Made by a program: the position numbers and the translations under genes
Assembly (NCBI GenBank): GCA_015490395.1
Contig: WFXX01000094.1
Location: forward strand, 1-13,133
Direction of reading: 5' to 3'
From: Gammaproteobacteria bacterium
GTDB taxonomy: Bacteria; Pseudomonadota; Gammaproteobacteria; DRLM01
Length of the DNA stretch: 13,133 bases
Shown: one piece after another, positions 1-7,012 of the stretch
Numbering within the stretch: position 1 is the first letter of the stretch
Layout of the letters: every line of letters starts with the position of its first letter
The notes under the pieces: generated by a model
Databases searched by the model: none
Told to the model about the DNA's origin: nothing
Seen by the model: the letters and a program-made list of their open reading frames with translations, nothing else

Positions 1-20
1 CAGATGTGTATAAGAGACAG
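1..20. other. Nextera (Tn5 mosaic end) sequencing adapter, not genomic
   Basis: Bases 2-20 read AGATGTGTATAAGAGACAG, which is exactly the 19-base Tn5 mosaic end used in Nextera tagmentation libraries. The C at base 1 is the base that precedes it in the Read 1 adapter (the Read 2 adapter has G there). This is untrimmed library sequence at a contig end. Translating through it gives the spurious N-termini MYKRQ and MCIRDR, which are known signs of this contamination. Genomic sequence starts at base 21. Confidence 0.97.
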
Positions 21-1712
21 GGTGCCATGGTGGCTTGGCTCCTGGGCCTGGAGCCGGGCCCGGCGGCGCTGGTGGGCGGGGCGGTGGCCATGTCCTCCAC
101 GGCCCTGGTGGCCCGCCAGCTCGGGGAGCAGATGGAGCTGTCCACCCGGCACGGGCGGGCGGCCCTGGGGGTGCTGCTCTTCCAGGATCTGGCCACCCTG
201 CCTTTCTTGGTCCTGCTGGCCAGCCTGGCAGGCGAGGGCGGCGGGACCGGTGTCTGGGTGAATCTGCTGGTGGCTGCGAGCGTGGGTGCGGCCATGGTGG
301 TGGCCGGCCGCTGGCTGCTCAATCCCCTGGTGCACTGGGTGGCGGGGACGCGCTCCACGGAGCTCTTCATGCTGACGGCCTTGCTGGTGATCATCGGAGC
401 GGCCGCGGTGGCCAACCTGGCGGGGCTTTCCCCCGCCCTAGGCGCCTTCCTAGCGGGCATGGTGCTGGGCGAGACTGAGTTCCGGCACCAGATGGAGGAC
501 GACATCCGGCCTTTCCAGGAGGTGCTGGTGGGGCTGTTCTTCGCCACCATCGGCATGGCCGTGGACCCGGCCGTGGTGGCGGGGGCGCCGGGCACGGTGC
601 TGGCCCTCACGGTGGCCCTGGTGCTGGGCAAGCTGGCCCTGGTGGCCGCCCTGGCTCGGCCCTTCACCGACGAGCCTGGCGTCGCCTGGCGCACGGCCTG
701 GTGCCTGGCGCACGGGGGCGAGTTCGGCCTGCTGCTGGTTGCCGGGGGCCTGCAGGCTGGGGTGCTGGCCCCGACTTGGGGACAGCCCCTGCTGGCGGCC
801 CTGGTGCTCAGCATGGCGCTGGCGCCGGTGCTGGTGCGCTACAACGCGGCGCTGGCGCGCTGGCTGGTGCAGCTGCGGCACCGGGAGCGGGTGGTGGACG
901 TGGAAGAGGAGGTGGCCGAGCGCGCCCGGGGGCTGGCGGGGCACGTGATCATTGCTGGCTACGGGCGCATGGGCCAAAACGTGGCCCAGCTGCTGGATGA
1001 GGAGGGCGTGCCTTACGTGGCCCTGGATCTGGATCCGGGACGGGTGCGCCAGGCCCACCAGGCTGGGGAGCCGGTCTTCTTCGGCGACGCCCGCCGGGAA
1101 CGCCTGCTCAAAGCGGCGGGTTTGCAGCGAGCCGCAGCCCTGGCCGTGACCTTCGATCACCCGGAGGCGGCGCACCGCATCGTGCACCTGGTGCGCAGGG
1201 AGCGTGAGGACCTGCCGGTGCTGGTGCGGGTGCGCGACGACCGCTACCTGGACCAGCTGCTGGCCGCGGGGGCCACGGAGGTGCTGGCCGTGGAGCTGGA
1301 GGCCAGTCTCATCTTGGGCGCCGAGCTGCTGCTGCTCCTGGGCCGGCCTGCCTCCCAGGTCATGAGCCGGGTGGCCGAGATCCGCGCCCAGGAGTACCGC
1401 CCCCTGCGCCAGTTCTACCACGGCGCGGACGAGCGGCACGACCTGGAGCGGCCCTACGCCCGGGAGCTGGCCAGCGTGATCTTGGGGCCGGGGAGCTGGG
1501 CTCGGGGAAAGCGACTGGACGCCCTTGGGCTGGAGCGGCTGGGGATCTCGGTGGTGGCAGTGCGCCGCGGCGGCATCAAGGTGCCCGGTCCGGCCATGGA
1601 CACGCGACTGCGCGAGGGCGACGTGCTCATCCTCGCCGGCGAGCCCGAGGCCCTGGAGGAGGCGGTCTCGCGGTTGGCCCATCCCGCCCGCGGACGGGCA
1701 GCGGTCTCCTGA
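21..1712 (+). CDS. Monovalent cation:proton antiporter, CPA2 family, with TrkA-N and TrkA-C domains (5' partial)
   Basis: An inner-membrane K+ or Na+/H+ antiporter, or K+ efflux protein, of the KefB/GerN-like CPA2 group. The first ~900 bases encode hydrophobic helices of a Na_H_Exchanger domain. They include a KefC-like stretch around bases 85-200 (SSTALVARQL, then LGVLLFQDLA) and GLSPALGAFLAGMVLGE followed by an HQMEDDIRPF loop, similar to the KefC regulatory loop HALESDIEPF. A Rossmann TrkA-N/RCK domain follows, with GYGRMG at bases 957-974 and acidic residues at the next strand (LDLD), so NAD(H) binding is likely. A TrkA-C domain occupies about 1460-1690. True KefB and KefC lack TrkA-C, so no kef symbol is given. 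The reading frame is open into the adapter; by comparison with ~600-residue relatives roughly the first 80-100 residues are missing. It ends 6 bp from the convergent cbbO stop. The transported ion cannot be read from sequence. Confidence 0.9.
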   Translation, partial: GAMVAWLLGLEPGPAALVGGAVAMSSTALVARQLGEQMELSTRHGRAALGVLLFQDLATLPFLVLLASLAGEGGGTGVWVNLLVAASVGAAMVVAGRWLLNPLVHWVAGTRSTELFMLTALLVIIGAAAVANLAGLSPALGAFLAGMVLGETEFRHQMEDDIRPFQEVLVGLFFATIGMAVDPAVVAGAPGTVLALTVALVLGKLALVAALARPFTDEPGVAWRTAWCLAHGGEFGLLLVAGGLQAGVLAPTWGQPLLAALVLSMALAPVLVRYNAALARWLVQLRHRERVVDVEEEVAERARGLAGHVIIAGYGRMGQNVAQLLDEEGVPYVALDLDPGRVRQAHQAGEPVFFGDARRERLLKAAGLQRAAALAVTFDHPEAAHRIVHLVRREREDLPVLVRVRDDRYLDQLLAAGATEVLAVELEASLILGAELLLLLGRPASQVMSRVAEIRAQEYRPLRQFYHGADERHDLERPYARELASVILGPGSWARGKRLDALGLERLGISVVAVRRGGIKVPGPAMDTRLREGDVLILAGEPEALEEAVSRLAHPARGRAAVS

Positions 1713-1739
1713 GCCCAGTCAACGGGATCGGGTCAGGAG
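1706..1739. terminator. Dyad over the convergent stop codons of the antiporter gene and cbbO
   Basis: CTCCTGA(G)CCC at 1706-1716 pairs with GGGTCAGGAG at 1730-1739. This gives ten base pairs with one bulged G (1713) and a 13-base loop. The antiporter TGA (1710-1712) lies in the left arm and the cbbO stop (1719-1721) lies in the loop. The position suggests a shared bidirectional transcript end, but neither side has a T-run, so it is not a textbook intrinsic terminator. Confidence 0.4.
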
Positions 1740-4058
1740 GGCGAAGAGGGTGGGTAGGCGCTCAGGGAGCCGCTCCACCCGGTCCACGATGCTGTAGCGG
1801 CCCGCACCAAAGATCCGCTCCACGTACTGGTCGGCCTCGGGGTCCAGCGTGAGGCAGAAGGTTTGGACGCCCTCGCGAGCCAGCTCCTCCACAGCCTTTT
1901 TGGTGTCATGGCGCAGGTGCTGCGGATCGCGAACGTCGATGTCCGCAGGCTCACCGTCGCTGATGAGCAACACTAGCTTCTTTTGTTCGGGCCGCGCCCG
2001 CAGGTGCCGGCCCGCGTGCCGCAGGGCCGCGCCCATGCGGGTGGAGAGCCCACCGCGCATGCCAGCCAGGCGCGCCTTGGCGTGCTCGTCATAAGGCCGG
2101 TCGAAGTCCTTGAAGCGGAAGTACTGCACGTCGTGGCGGCCGTCGGAGGCGAAGCCATGGATGGCGAAGGGATCGCCGATGCGGTCCATGGCCCAGGCCA
2201 GCAGCGCCGTGGCGTCCCGGGCTAGCTCGATGACCGGCCGGTCGCTGCCGGGGAGGGTCTCGTTGGTGGACTCGGACAGGTCCAGCAGCACCAGCACGGC
2301 CAGATCGCGCACCTGGCGCCGGTGGCGCACGTTGATCCGCGGGTCTGGTGTCTGGCCTGAGCGCAGGTCCACCATGGCAGCCACGGCGGCGTCGAGGTCG
2401 ATGTCGTCGCCATCCTCTTGGCGGCGCAGGCGCACCACCCCCTGGGGTTGCAGGGCATCGATCAGGTGGCGGATGCGGGTGGCCAGGACTTTGTGGCGCT
2501 CCAGGACCCGGTCCACCGCATCGGCCTCCCCGAGGCCCTGGCGCTTCTCCAGCACCGTGACCCAGTCCGGGCGGTAGAGCTGGACCTGGTAATCCCACTC
2601 CGGATAGTGAAAGGGCTCCGAGACCGGCGCCACCCCCTCCATCTGGTTATAGGAGATGCCCTCGTCCTCGTAGGGGAAGAGCTCGGTCTGCAGCACCCAG
2701 ACGTCGGCCTGGTCGGAGGCGGTCTCCACGTCCACCTCGTTGACCATCTCCATCACCGAGACCACCCGGCGCTCGGGGACGCGCTCGAGGAAGACCTGCT
2801 CGGCCTCGCCCCAGCCCTCCTCGCCAAAGGCCCAGCCCCAGCGGTTGTCGTCCCGGTAGGGCAGCAGGGCCTGCTCCAGGACGCGCAGCGGTGGCAGGGG
2901 ACCGGCCTCGGTCAGGCGGCGGTGGAAGGCCACGCCCAGCTCCCGGCTCATGCGGGGCCGGGCGCCCTCACGGGCGTAGGTCTCCCGGAAGGCGGCGGCG
3001 GCCTCCCGGGCCCAGGGATCCTCGGGCGCGAAGTCCGGATCCAGCATGGCGCGGGCCGCCTGGCGCAGACGGGCCACCACGGGATCCAGGCCGGCCGCTT
3101 CGGCCTCGGCGGCGCGGTGCACGGCCAGCCAGACCTGGCGCAGGCCCGGGAAGCGCTCCAGGGCTCGCTGCTCCACCCGAGCGTCCTCGAAGAGGCCGGC
3201 CAGCAGCATCTGGGCCGGGGCCAGCCCTTGCGGGTCCAAGGGCTCGGGGGTGCCTGTGAGGTGGGCCGCGGCGTGGGCCGCGGCCGCCCGGTAGAGGGCC
3301 AGGCCGTCCAGGCCGTGGTAGTCGTCGTAGGCGTCGGGGACGTGGATGACCCCGCGCTCGATGTAGGGGCGCAGGCCCTCGCGGGTCTCGTAGTCGCCCG
3401 AGGTGGGGCGCAAGAAGAAGTCCCGCCCCCACAGGGCGCGCAGGTATAGGTTGAGACGCCGGTGGGTATCGACGAAGAGCGTTCCCCGGCGCTCCTGCTG
3501 CAGCACGGCCCGGCTGTCCTCGGTCTCCAGGGCGAAATAGCGGGCCTGGGCGTCGAGGTCCCGAGCGTAAGCCTGGGCCCCCCACAAGGCCCAACGGCGC
3601 AGCCCCCCCAGGGTGAGCTTGCCCAGCAGCTCATCCAGCCGGCTCAGCATGGGCCGCAGGCCCCGCGGGGCCTTGGCCGAGAGCTGGTGCACCAGGTGCA
3701 GGTAGCTGCGCAACAGCTCCAGGTCAGCCAGTCGGCGGGCAGCGGTGGGGAGGCTGGCGAAGAGCAGGGCCACCACCTCCCCGCTGACCATGGAGGCGAG
3801 CTTCAGGGCCGCCGTCACCGACTCCTTGACGGCCTCTTCCCCTACCTCCTTGGCCACCAGAGGCATGGCCTGCAGGTAGGAGATTACCAGCTCCGGCCCG
3901 CGTCCCAGGCGCTGCAGGGCGACCGCCCCCTCCAGGTAGGCCCGCACCCCTGCCGGTGAGAGCACGCGAGCGGCCTCGCGCAGGCACTCGCCAAGGCTGT
4001 CCCGGATATGGGGATCGCTCCCGGCGAGCTGCCGTTCCAGCTCCGCCGTTTCCCTCAT
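1719..4058 (-). CDS. cbbO: CbbO, VWA-domain subunit of the CbbQO Rubisco activase
   Basis: Adaptor subunit of the CbbQO-type Rubisco activase. In known systems one CbbO sits on a CbbQ hexamer and its VWA domain binds Rubisco, so that tight-binding sugar phosphates can be released. The protein is about 779 residues, in the family range. The N-terminal ~500 residues are helical and CbbO/NorD-like. The C-terminal VWA domain has a complete metal-ion-dependent adhesion site: D593-x-S595-x-S597 (DLSES), T673 (LSTRMG) and D701 (ISDGEPAD). Start choice: ATG at 4058 has GGGAG 11 bases upstream. An in-frame GTG at 4082 would add 8 residues and leave only 6 bp after cbbQ, but has no properly spaced ribosome site. 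It is the last gene of cbbLSQO. NorD, of nitric oxide reductase clusters, is related, but the cbbLSQ context decides for CbbO. Confidence 0.93.
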   Translation of the reverse strand: MRETAELERQLAGSDPHIRDSLGECLREAARVLSPAGVRAYLEGAVALQRLGRGPELVISYLQAMPLVAKEVGEEAVKESVTAALKLASMVSGEVVALLFASLPTAARRLADLELLRSYLHLVHQLSAKAPRGLRPMLSRLDELLGKLTLGGLRRWALWGAQAYARDLDAQARYFALETEDSRAVLQQERRGTLFVDTHRRLNLYLRALWGRDFFLRPTSGDYETREGLRPYIERGVIHVPDAYDDYHGLDGLALYRAAAAHAAAHLTGTPEPLDPQGLAPAQMLLAGLFEDARVEQRALERFPGLRQVWLAVHRAAEAEAAGLDPVVARLRQAARAMLDPDFAPEDPWAREAAAAFRETYAREGARPRMSRELGVAFHRRLTEAGPLPPLRVLEQALLPYRDDNRWGWAFGEEGWGEAEQVFLERVPERRVVSVMEMVNEVDVETASDQADVWVLQTELFPYEDEGISYNQMEGVAPVSEPFHYPEWDYQVQLYRPDWVTVLEKRQGLGEADAVDRVLERHKVLATRIRHLIDALQPQGVVRLRRQEDGDDIDLDAAVAAMVDLRSGQTPDPRINVRHRRQVRDLAVLVLLDLSESTNETLPGSDRPVIELARDATALLAWAMDRIGDPFAIHGFASDGRHDVQYFRFKDFDRPYDEHAKARLAGMRGGLSTRMGAALRHAGRHLRARPEQKKLVLLISDGEPADIDVRDPQHLRHDTKKAVEELAREGVQTFCLTLDPEADQYVERIFGAGRYSIVDRVERLPERLPTLFALLTRSR

Positions 4059-4088
4059 GGCCCGATCCGCTCCCTGTCTCACCCTGTC

Positions 4089-4892
4089 TCAGAAGTAGGT
4101 GGCCACTGCTGCATCCAAGGCATCGCGCATGTCGGGATCGTCCGTCAGCGGGCGCACCAGGGTCATGGCGCAGGCCTTGCGTGGCTCGATGCCTTTGGCG
4201 ATGAGCTGGCCGGCATAGACCAGCAGGCGGGTGGAGATGCCTTCGTCCAGCCCGTGCCCCTTGAGATTGCGGGCCCGGTGGGCTACCTGCACCAGCTTGG
4301 CGGCGGTCTCCGGGTCCACGCCGCTCTCGTGGGCCACGATCTCGGCCTCCGCCTCGGCCGGCGGGTAGCCGAAGTCCAGGGCCCCGAAGCGCTGCTTGGT
4401 GGACTGCTTCAGGTCCTTCATCAGGCTTTGATAGCCCGGGTTATAGGAGATCACCAGCTGGAAGTCCGGGTGCGCTTGGACCAGCTCGCCCTTCTTCTCA
4501 AGAGGCAGCACCCGACGATGGTCGGTCAGGGGATGGATGACCACGGTGGTGTCCTGGCGGGCCTCCACCACCTCGTCCAGGTAGCAGATGGCGCCGATGC
4601 GGGCGGCTACGGTAAGGGGGCCGTCCTGCCAGCGCGTACCTTGGGCATCCAGCAGGAAGCGACCCACCAAGTCCGAGGCGGTCATGTCCTCGTGGCAGGC
4701 CACCGTGACCAGCGGCCGTCTCAGCCGCCAAGCCATGTACTCGACGAAGCGGGACTTGCCACAGCCGGTGGGGCCCTTGAGCATCATGGGCATGCGAGCC
4801 GCATAGGCAGCCTCGAACAGGGCCACCTCGTCCCCTACGGGCCTGTAGTAGGGCTCTTCACGAATGAGATGCTGCTCCATCAGGTCACTCAT
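4089..4892 (-). CDS. cbbQ: CbbQ, AAA+ ATPase of the Rubisco activase (MoxR family)
   Basis: ATP-driven hexameric motor that, with CbbO, remodels inhibited Rubisco in the cytoplasm. Walker A is GPTGCGKS at residues 40-47 and Walker B is AICYLDE at about 101-107. Conserved CbbQ stretches such as HEDMTASDLVGR, FQLVISYNPGYQ and the late RLLVYAGQLI are present. The length of 267 residues is typical. Start choice: ATG at 4892 has AGGAG (complement of 4901-4905) eight bases upstream. An in-frame ATG at 4916 would add MNEPGATT but has no ribosome site and lies against the upstream hairpin. It is third in cbbLSQO, 84 bp after cbbS and 30 bp before cbbO. The related NorQ is unlikely given the neighbours. 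Confidence 0.96.
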   Translation of the reverse strand: MSDLMEQHLIREEPYYRPVGDEVALFEAAYAARMPMMLKGPTGCGKSRFVEYMAWRLRRPLVTVACHEDMTASDLVGRFLLDAQGTRWQDGPLTVAARIGAICYLDEVVEARQDTTVVIHPLTDHRRVLPLEKKGELVQAHPDFQLVISYNPGYQSLMKDLKQSTKQRFGALDFGYPPAEAEAEIVAHESGVDPETAAKLVQVAHRARNLKGHGLDEGISTRLLVYAGQLIAKGIEPRKACAMTLVRPLTDDPDMRDALDAAVATYF

Positions 4893-4922
4893 GGTCGTGG
4901 CTCCTGGTTCATTCATAAATAA

Positions 4923-4958
4923 CGGGGGCCCGCGGCCTTCTCCCGGCCGGGGCCCCCG
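4923..4958 (-). terminator. Strong G+C-rich hairpin between cbbS and cbbQ (attenuator, partial terminator or RNA-stability element)
   Basis: CGGGGGCCC (4923-4931) pairs with GGGCCCCCG (4950-4958). After one bulged G at 4932, CGGCC (4933-4937) pairs with GGCCG (4945-4949), closing a 7-base loop. That makes 14 base pairs, all G:C. Read on the minus-strand transcript, the stem is followed at once by UUAUUUAU. It resembles a leaky intrinsic terminator or a 3' stabiliser for cbbLS mRNA. A second short hairpin (4962-4967 with 4972-4977) sits at the cbbS stop. Transcription clearly needs to pass for cbbQO unless these have their own promoter. Confidence 0.6.
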
Positions 4959-4976
4959 GGCAGCCCCGCTCGGGGC

Positions 4977-5342
4977 TCAGGCGCCCTTGGGGACGCCCCG
5001 GAAGATCACCATGGCCGTGCCCTGGGTCTGGCGATAGTTGTCGTAGCCGATCAGGCGCACGTGGTGATCGGGATACTCCTTGTGGCAGGCTTCAGCCTCG
5101 GCAAGGATGCGGTCCACGTCGCTCTCGCCGAACATGGGCAGCTTCCACATGTACCAGTAATGGTCCGAGGCGTGCTCGGGCTCCACGTGCTCGATGGCCG
5201 GATTCCAGCCCTTGGAGACGATGTATTCCACCTGCTTGCGGATCTCGTCCATGCCCATCTCGGGCAGGTAGGAGAAGGTCTCCAGCTTACGGCTGGCCGG
5301 ATCCGACAGGCTCGACTTGTAGTCCTGCATCTCGGTGGTCAT
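4977..5342 (-). CDS. cbbS: Rubisco small subunit, form IA (IAq type)
   Basis: Small subunit of the L8S8 ribulose-1,5-bisphosphate carboxylase/oxygenase; it caps and stabilises the large-subunit octamer. Recognisable stretches in order are EMQDYKSSLSDPASRKLETFSYLP, given here only as a landmark at residues 4-27, then KGWNPAIEHVEP, YWYMWKLPMFGE and VRLIGYDNYRQ. The length is 121 residues. The region around SDPASRK is longer than in carboxysomal IAc small subunits as I recall them, and fits the short N-terminal insertion of the IAq group. Start choice: ATG at 5342 has AGAGGA nine bases upstream. The ATG at 5351 would add three residues but abuts that site directly. It lies 74 bp after cbbL and is co-transcribed with it. 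Confidence 0.97.
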   Translation of the reverse strand: MTTEMQDYKSSLSDPASRKLETFSYLPEMGMDEIRKQVEYIVSKGWNPAIEHVEPEHASDHYWYMWKLPMFGESDVDRILAEAEACHKEYPDHHVRLIGYDNYRQTQGTAMVIFRGVPKGA

Positions 5343-5384
5343 GGTCTGCATTCCTCTTACGTCTGGTTCGGGAGGTGAGGGGCG

Positions 5385-5398
5385 CGGTCCGGAGACCG
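5385..5398 (-). other. Small hairpin in the cbbL-cbbS spacer
   Basis: CGGTC (5385-5389) pairs with GACCG (5394-5398) around a CGGA loop. An alternative stem pairs GGGCC (5398-5402) with GGCCC (5412-5416). The 74-base gap between cbbL and cbbS holds nothing else visible except the cbbS ribosome site at 5352-5357. The stems may affect mRNA processing, but no function can be shown. Confidence 0.3.
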
Positions 5399-5416
5399 GG
5401 CCCTGCTAGCCGGCCC

Positions 5417-6838
5417 TTACTTGTGGGCCACATCCAGCTTGTCCACCGTCTCGAACTCGAACTTGATCTCCTTCCAGGTCTCCATGGCCATGCGCAGCTC
5501 GGGGCTGTGCTTGGCGGCCTCGCGCAGGATGTCACCGCCCTCCTTCTCCAGCTCCCGACCCTCGTTGCGGGCCTTGACGCAGGCCTCCAGGGCGACACGG
5601 TTCGCCGCCGCCCCTGCCGCGTTGCCCCAGGGGTGGCCCAGGGTGCCGCCGCCGAACTGGAACACCGCATCGTCCCCAAAGATGGACAGCAGGACGGGCA
5701 TATGCCAGACGTGGATGCCTCCCGAGGCCACGGCAAAGACGCCGGGCATGTGCCCCCAGTCCTGATCGAAGAAGATGCCTCGGGAGCGGTCCTCCTTGAT
5801 GTACTTCTCGCGGATCAAGTCGATCCAGCCCAAGGTGGCTTGGCGGTCACCCTCTAGCTTGCCCACCACGGTACCGGTGTGCAGGTGGTCGCCGCCGGAC
5901 AGGCGCAGCGCCTTGGCCAGCACCCGGAAGTGGATGCCGTGGCGCGGGTGGCGGTCCAGCACGGCGTGCATGGCCCGGTGGATGTGCAGCAGCACCCCGT
6001 TGTCCCGGCACCACTGGGCCAGGCCGGTGTTGGCGCAAAAGCCACCGGTCAGGTAGTCGTGCATGATGATGGGCGCGCCGATCTCCTTGGCGTACTCGGC
6101 CCGCTTGAACATCTCGTCCGGCGTGGGGGCGGTCACGTTCAGGTAGTGGCCCTTGCGCTCGCCGGTCTCCTGCTCGGCCTTGAGGATGGCCTCCATGACG
6201 AAGTCGTAGCGCTCGCGCCAGCGCATGAAGGGCTGGGAGTTGACGTTCTCATCATCCTTGGTGAAGTCGAGCCCTCCGCGCAGGCACTCGTAGACGGCCC
6301 GGCCGTAGTTCTTGGCGGACAGCCCCAGCTTGGGCTTGATGGTGCAGCCCAGCAGCGGGCGGCCGTACTTGTTGAGCTTGTCACGCTCGACCTGGATGCC
6401 GTGCGGCGGCCCGTTGCAGGTCATCACGTAGGCCAGGGGGAAGCGCACGTCCTCCAGGCGCAGGGCGCGGATGGCCTTGAAGCCGAAGACGTTGCCTACC
6501 AGGGAGGTGAAGACGTTCACCACCGACCCCTCCTCGAAGAGGTCGATGGGATAGGCCACGAAGGCATAGAAGCACTCGTCGTCGCCGGGCACGTCCTCGA
6601 TGCGGTAGGCTCGACCCTTGTAGTAGTCCAGATCGGTCAGCAGGTCCGTCCACACCGTGGTCCAGGTACCGGTGGAGCTCTCAGCGGCCACGGCAGCGGC
6701 GGCTTCCTCACGAGGCACGCCCGGCTGGGGCGTGACCTTGAAGCAGGCCAGGATGTCCGTGTCCTTCGGGGTATAGTTGGGGTCCCAGTAGGTCTCGCGA
6801 TATTCCTTGACCCCTGCCTCGTAGGTCTTCTTGGCCAT
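5417..6838 (-). CDS. cbbL: Rubisco large subunit, form IA
   Basis: Catalytic subunit of ribulose-1,5-bisphosphate carboxylase, which fixes CO2 in the Calvin-Benson-Bassham cycle. The 473-residue length is standard. All key residues are present: E53, T58 and N116 of the N-terminal domain; K168 and K170 in TIKPKLGLS; the carbamylated K194 with metal ligands D196 and E197 in GGLDFTKDDENVNS; HIHRAMHAV with the active-site His; and the loop 6 Lys in GTVVGKLEGD. Start choice: ATG at 6838, giving MAKKTYEAGVKEYRETYW as in other form IA enzymes, has AGAGGAG nine bases upstream. The open frame runs 26 codons further up, but that part is not conserved and contains the leader. It is first gene of cbbLSQO and diverges from cbbR, which presumably activates it. 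Confidence 0.98.
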   Translation of the reverse strand: MAKKTYEAGVKEYRETYWDPNYTPKDTDILACFKVTPQPGVPREEAAAAVAAESSTGTWTTVWTDLLTDLDYYKGRAYRIEDVPGDDECFYAFVAYPIDLFEEGSVVNVFTSLVGNVFGFKAIRALRLEDVRFPLAYVMTCNGPPHGIQVERDKLNKYGRPLLGCTIKPKLGLSAKNYGRAVYECLRGGLDFTKDDENVNSQPFMRWRERYDFVMEAILKAEQETGERKGHYLNVTAPTPDEMFKRAEYAKEIGAPIIMHDYLTGGFCANTGLAQWCRDNGVLLHIHRAMHAVLDRHPRHGIHFRVLAKALRLSGGDHLHTGTVVGKLEGDRQATLGWIDLIREKYIKEDRSRGIFFDQDWGHMPGVFAVASGGIHVWHMPVLLSIFGDDAVFQFGGGTLGHPWGNAAGAAANRVALEACVKARNEGRELEKEGGDILREAAKHSPELRMAMETWKEIKFEFETVDKLDVAHK

Positions 6839-6940
6839 AGCGATCTTCTCCTCTGCCTTCTTCGCTGATGGGTCGGATGCCTCGTTTCCCCTTGTCACGA
6901 TCCGCCGGCTGGGCACGCAGCCCTCGGGGATGTGCCGCCC

Positions 6941-6968
6941 AGTATAGGCAGCTCTTGCATAAACTCAA
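6941..6968 (-). promoter_or_regulatory. Predicted sigma-70 promoter of cbbLSQO
   Basis: On the minus strand TTGAGT (complement of 6963-6968) is followed after 16 bases by TATACT (complement of 6941-6946). The predicted start is near 6934, leaving a leader of about 95 bases before the cbbL ATG. The -35 box has a weak second half (AGT instead of ACA), which fits a promoter needing an activator. The putative CbbR sites lie about 43-71 bases upstream of the predicted start, the usual place for LysR-type activators. Confidence 0.6.
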
Positions 6969-6983
6969 CTCAATGTTTATAAT
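6955..6983 (+). promoter_or_regulatory. Predicted sigma-70 promoter of cbbR, overlapping the cbbL promoter
   Basis: TTGCAT (6955-6960), a 17-base spacer, then a perfect TATAAT (6978-6983). The predicted start is near 6990, giving a leader of about 23 bases. The -10 box lies inside the first putative CbbR dyad, so bound CbbR should block it, as in classic LysR negative autoregulation. It also overlaps the oppositely directed cbbL promoter, so polymerase is unlikely to occupy both at once. Confidence 0.55.
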
Positions 6984-7005
6984 GGATTCTATAAGCATAC
7001 TTATA
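6977..7005. promoter_or_regulatory. Putative CbbR operator: two overlapping dyads
   Basis: Dyad 1 is TTATA (6977-6981), an 8-base spacer, then TATAA (6990-6994). Dyad 2 is TATAAG (6990-6995), CATA, then CTTATA (7000-7005), a 6-bp-arm inverted repeat. The two share the TATAA half-site. This matches the A+T-rich T-N11-A and TNA-type half-sites known for CbbR and other LysR regulators. The block stands out as A+T-rich within very G+C-rich surroundings. Confidence 0.6.
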
Positions 7006-7012
7006 TGTTGGC

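Noticed and set aside
6..20. MYKRQ start for the antiporter
   Set aside because: These codons lie inside the Nextera mosaic end and are not genomic.
450..1682. Long minus-strand open frame opposite the antiporter
   Set aside because: Its product is Gln/His/Pro-rich with no domain, and the plus strand encodes a clear CPA2 protein. It is a by-product of G+C-rich codon use.
2418..3449. Long plus-strand open frame opposite cbbO
   Set aside because: Low-complexity product lacking any motif; the minus strand encodes CbbO with a full VWA metal site.
4089..4892. NorQ/NorD interpretation of the AAA+ and VWA pair
   Set aside because: These families are related, but the genes sit directly behind cbbLS and no nitric oxide reductase genes are present.
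5879..6868. Long plus-strand open frame opposite cbbL
   Set aside because: The opposite strand is a fully conserved Rubisco large subunit; the product here has no recognisable features.
6839..6916. 26-residue N-terminal extension of CbbL
   Set aside because: Not conserved in form IA enzymes and contains the leader and ribosome site of cbbL; ATG at 6838 fits both homology and spacing.
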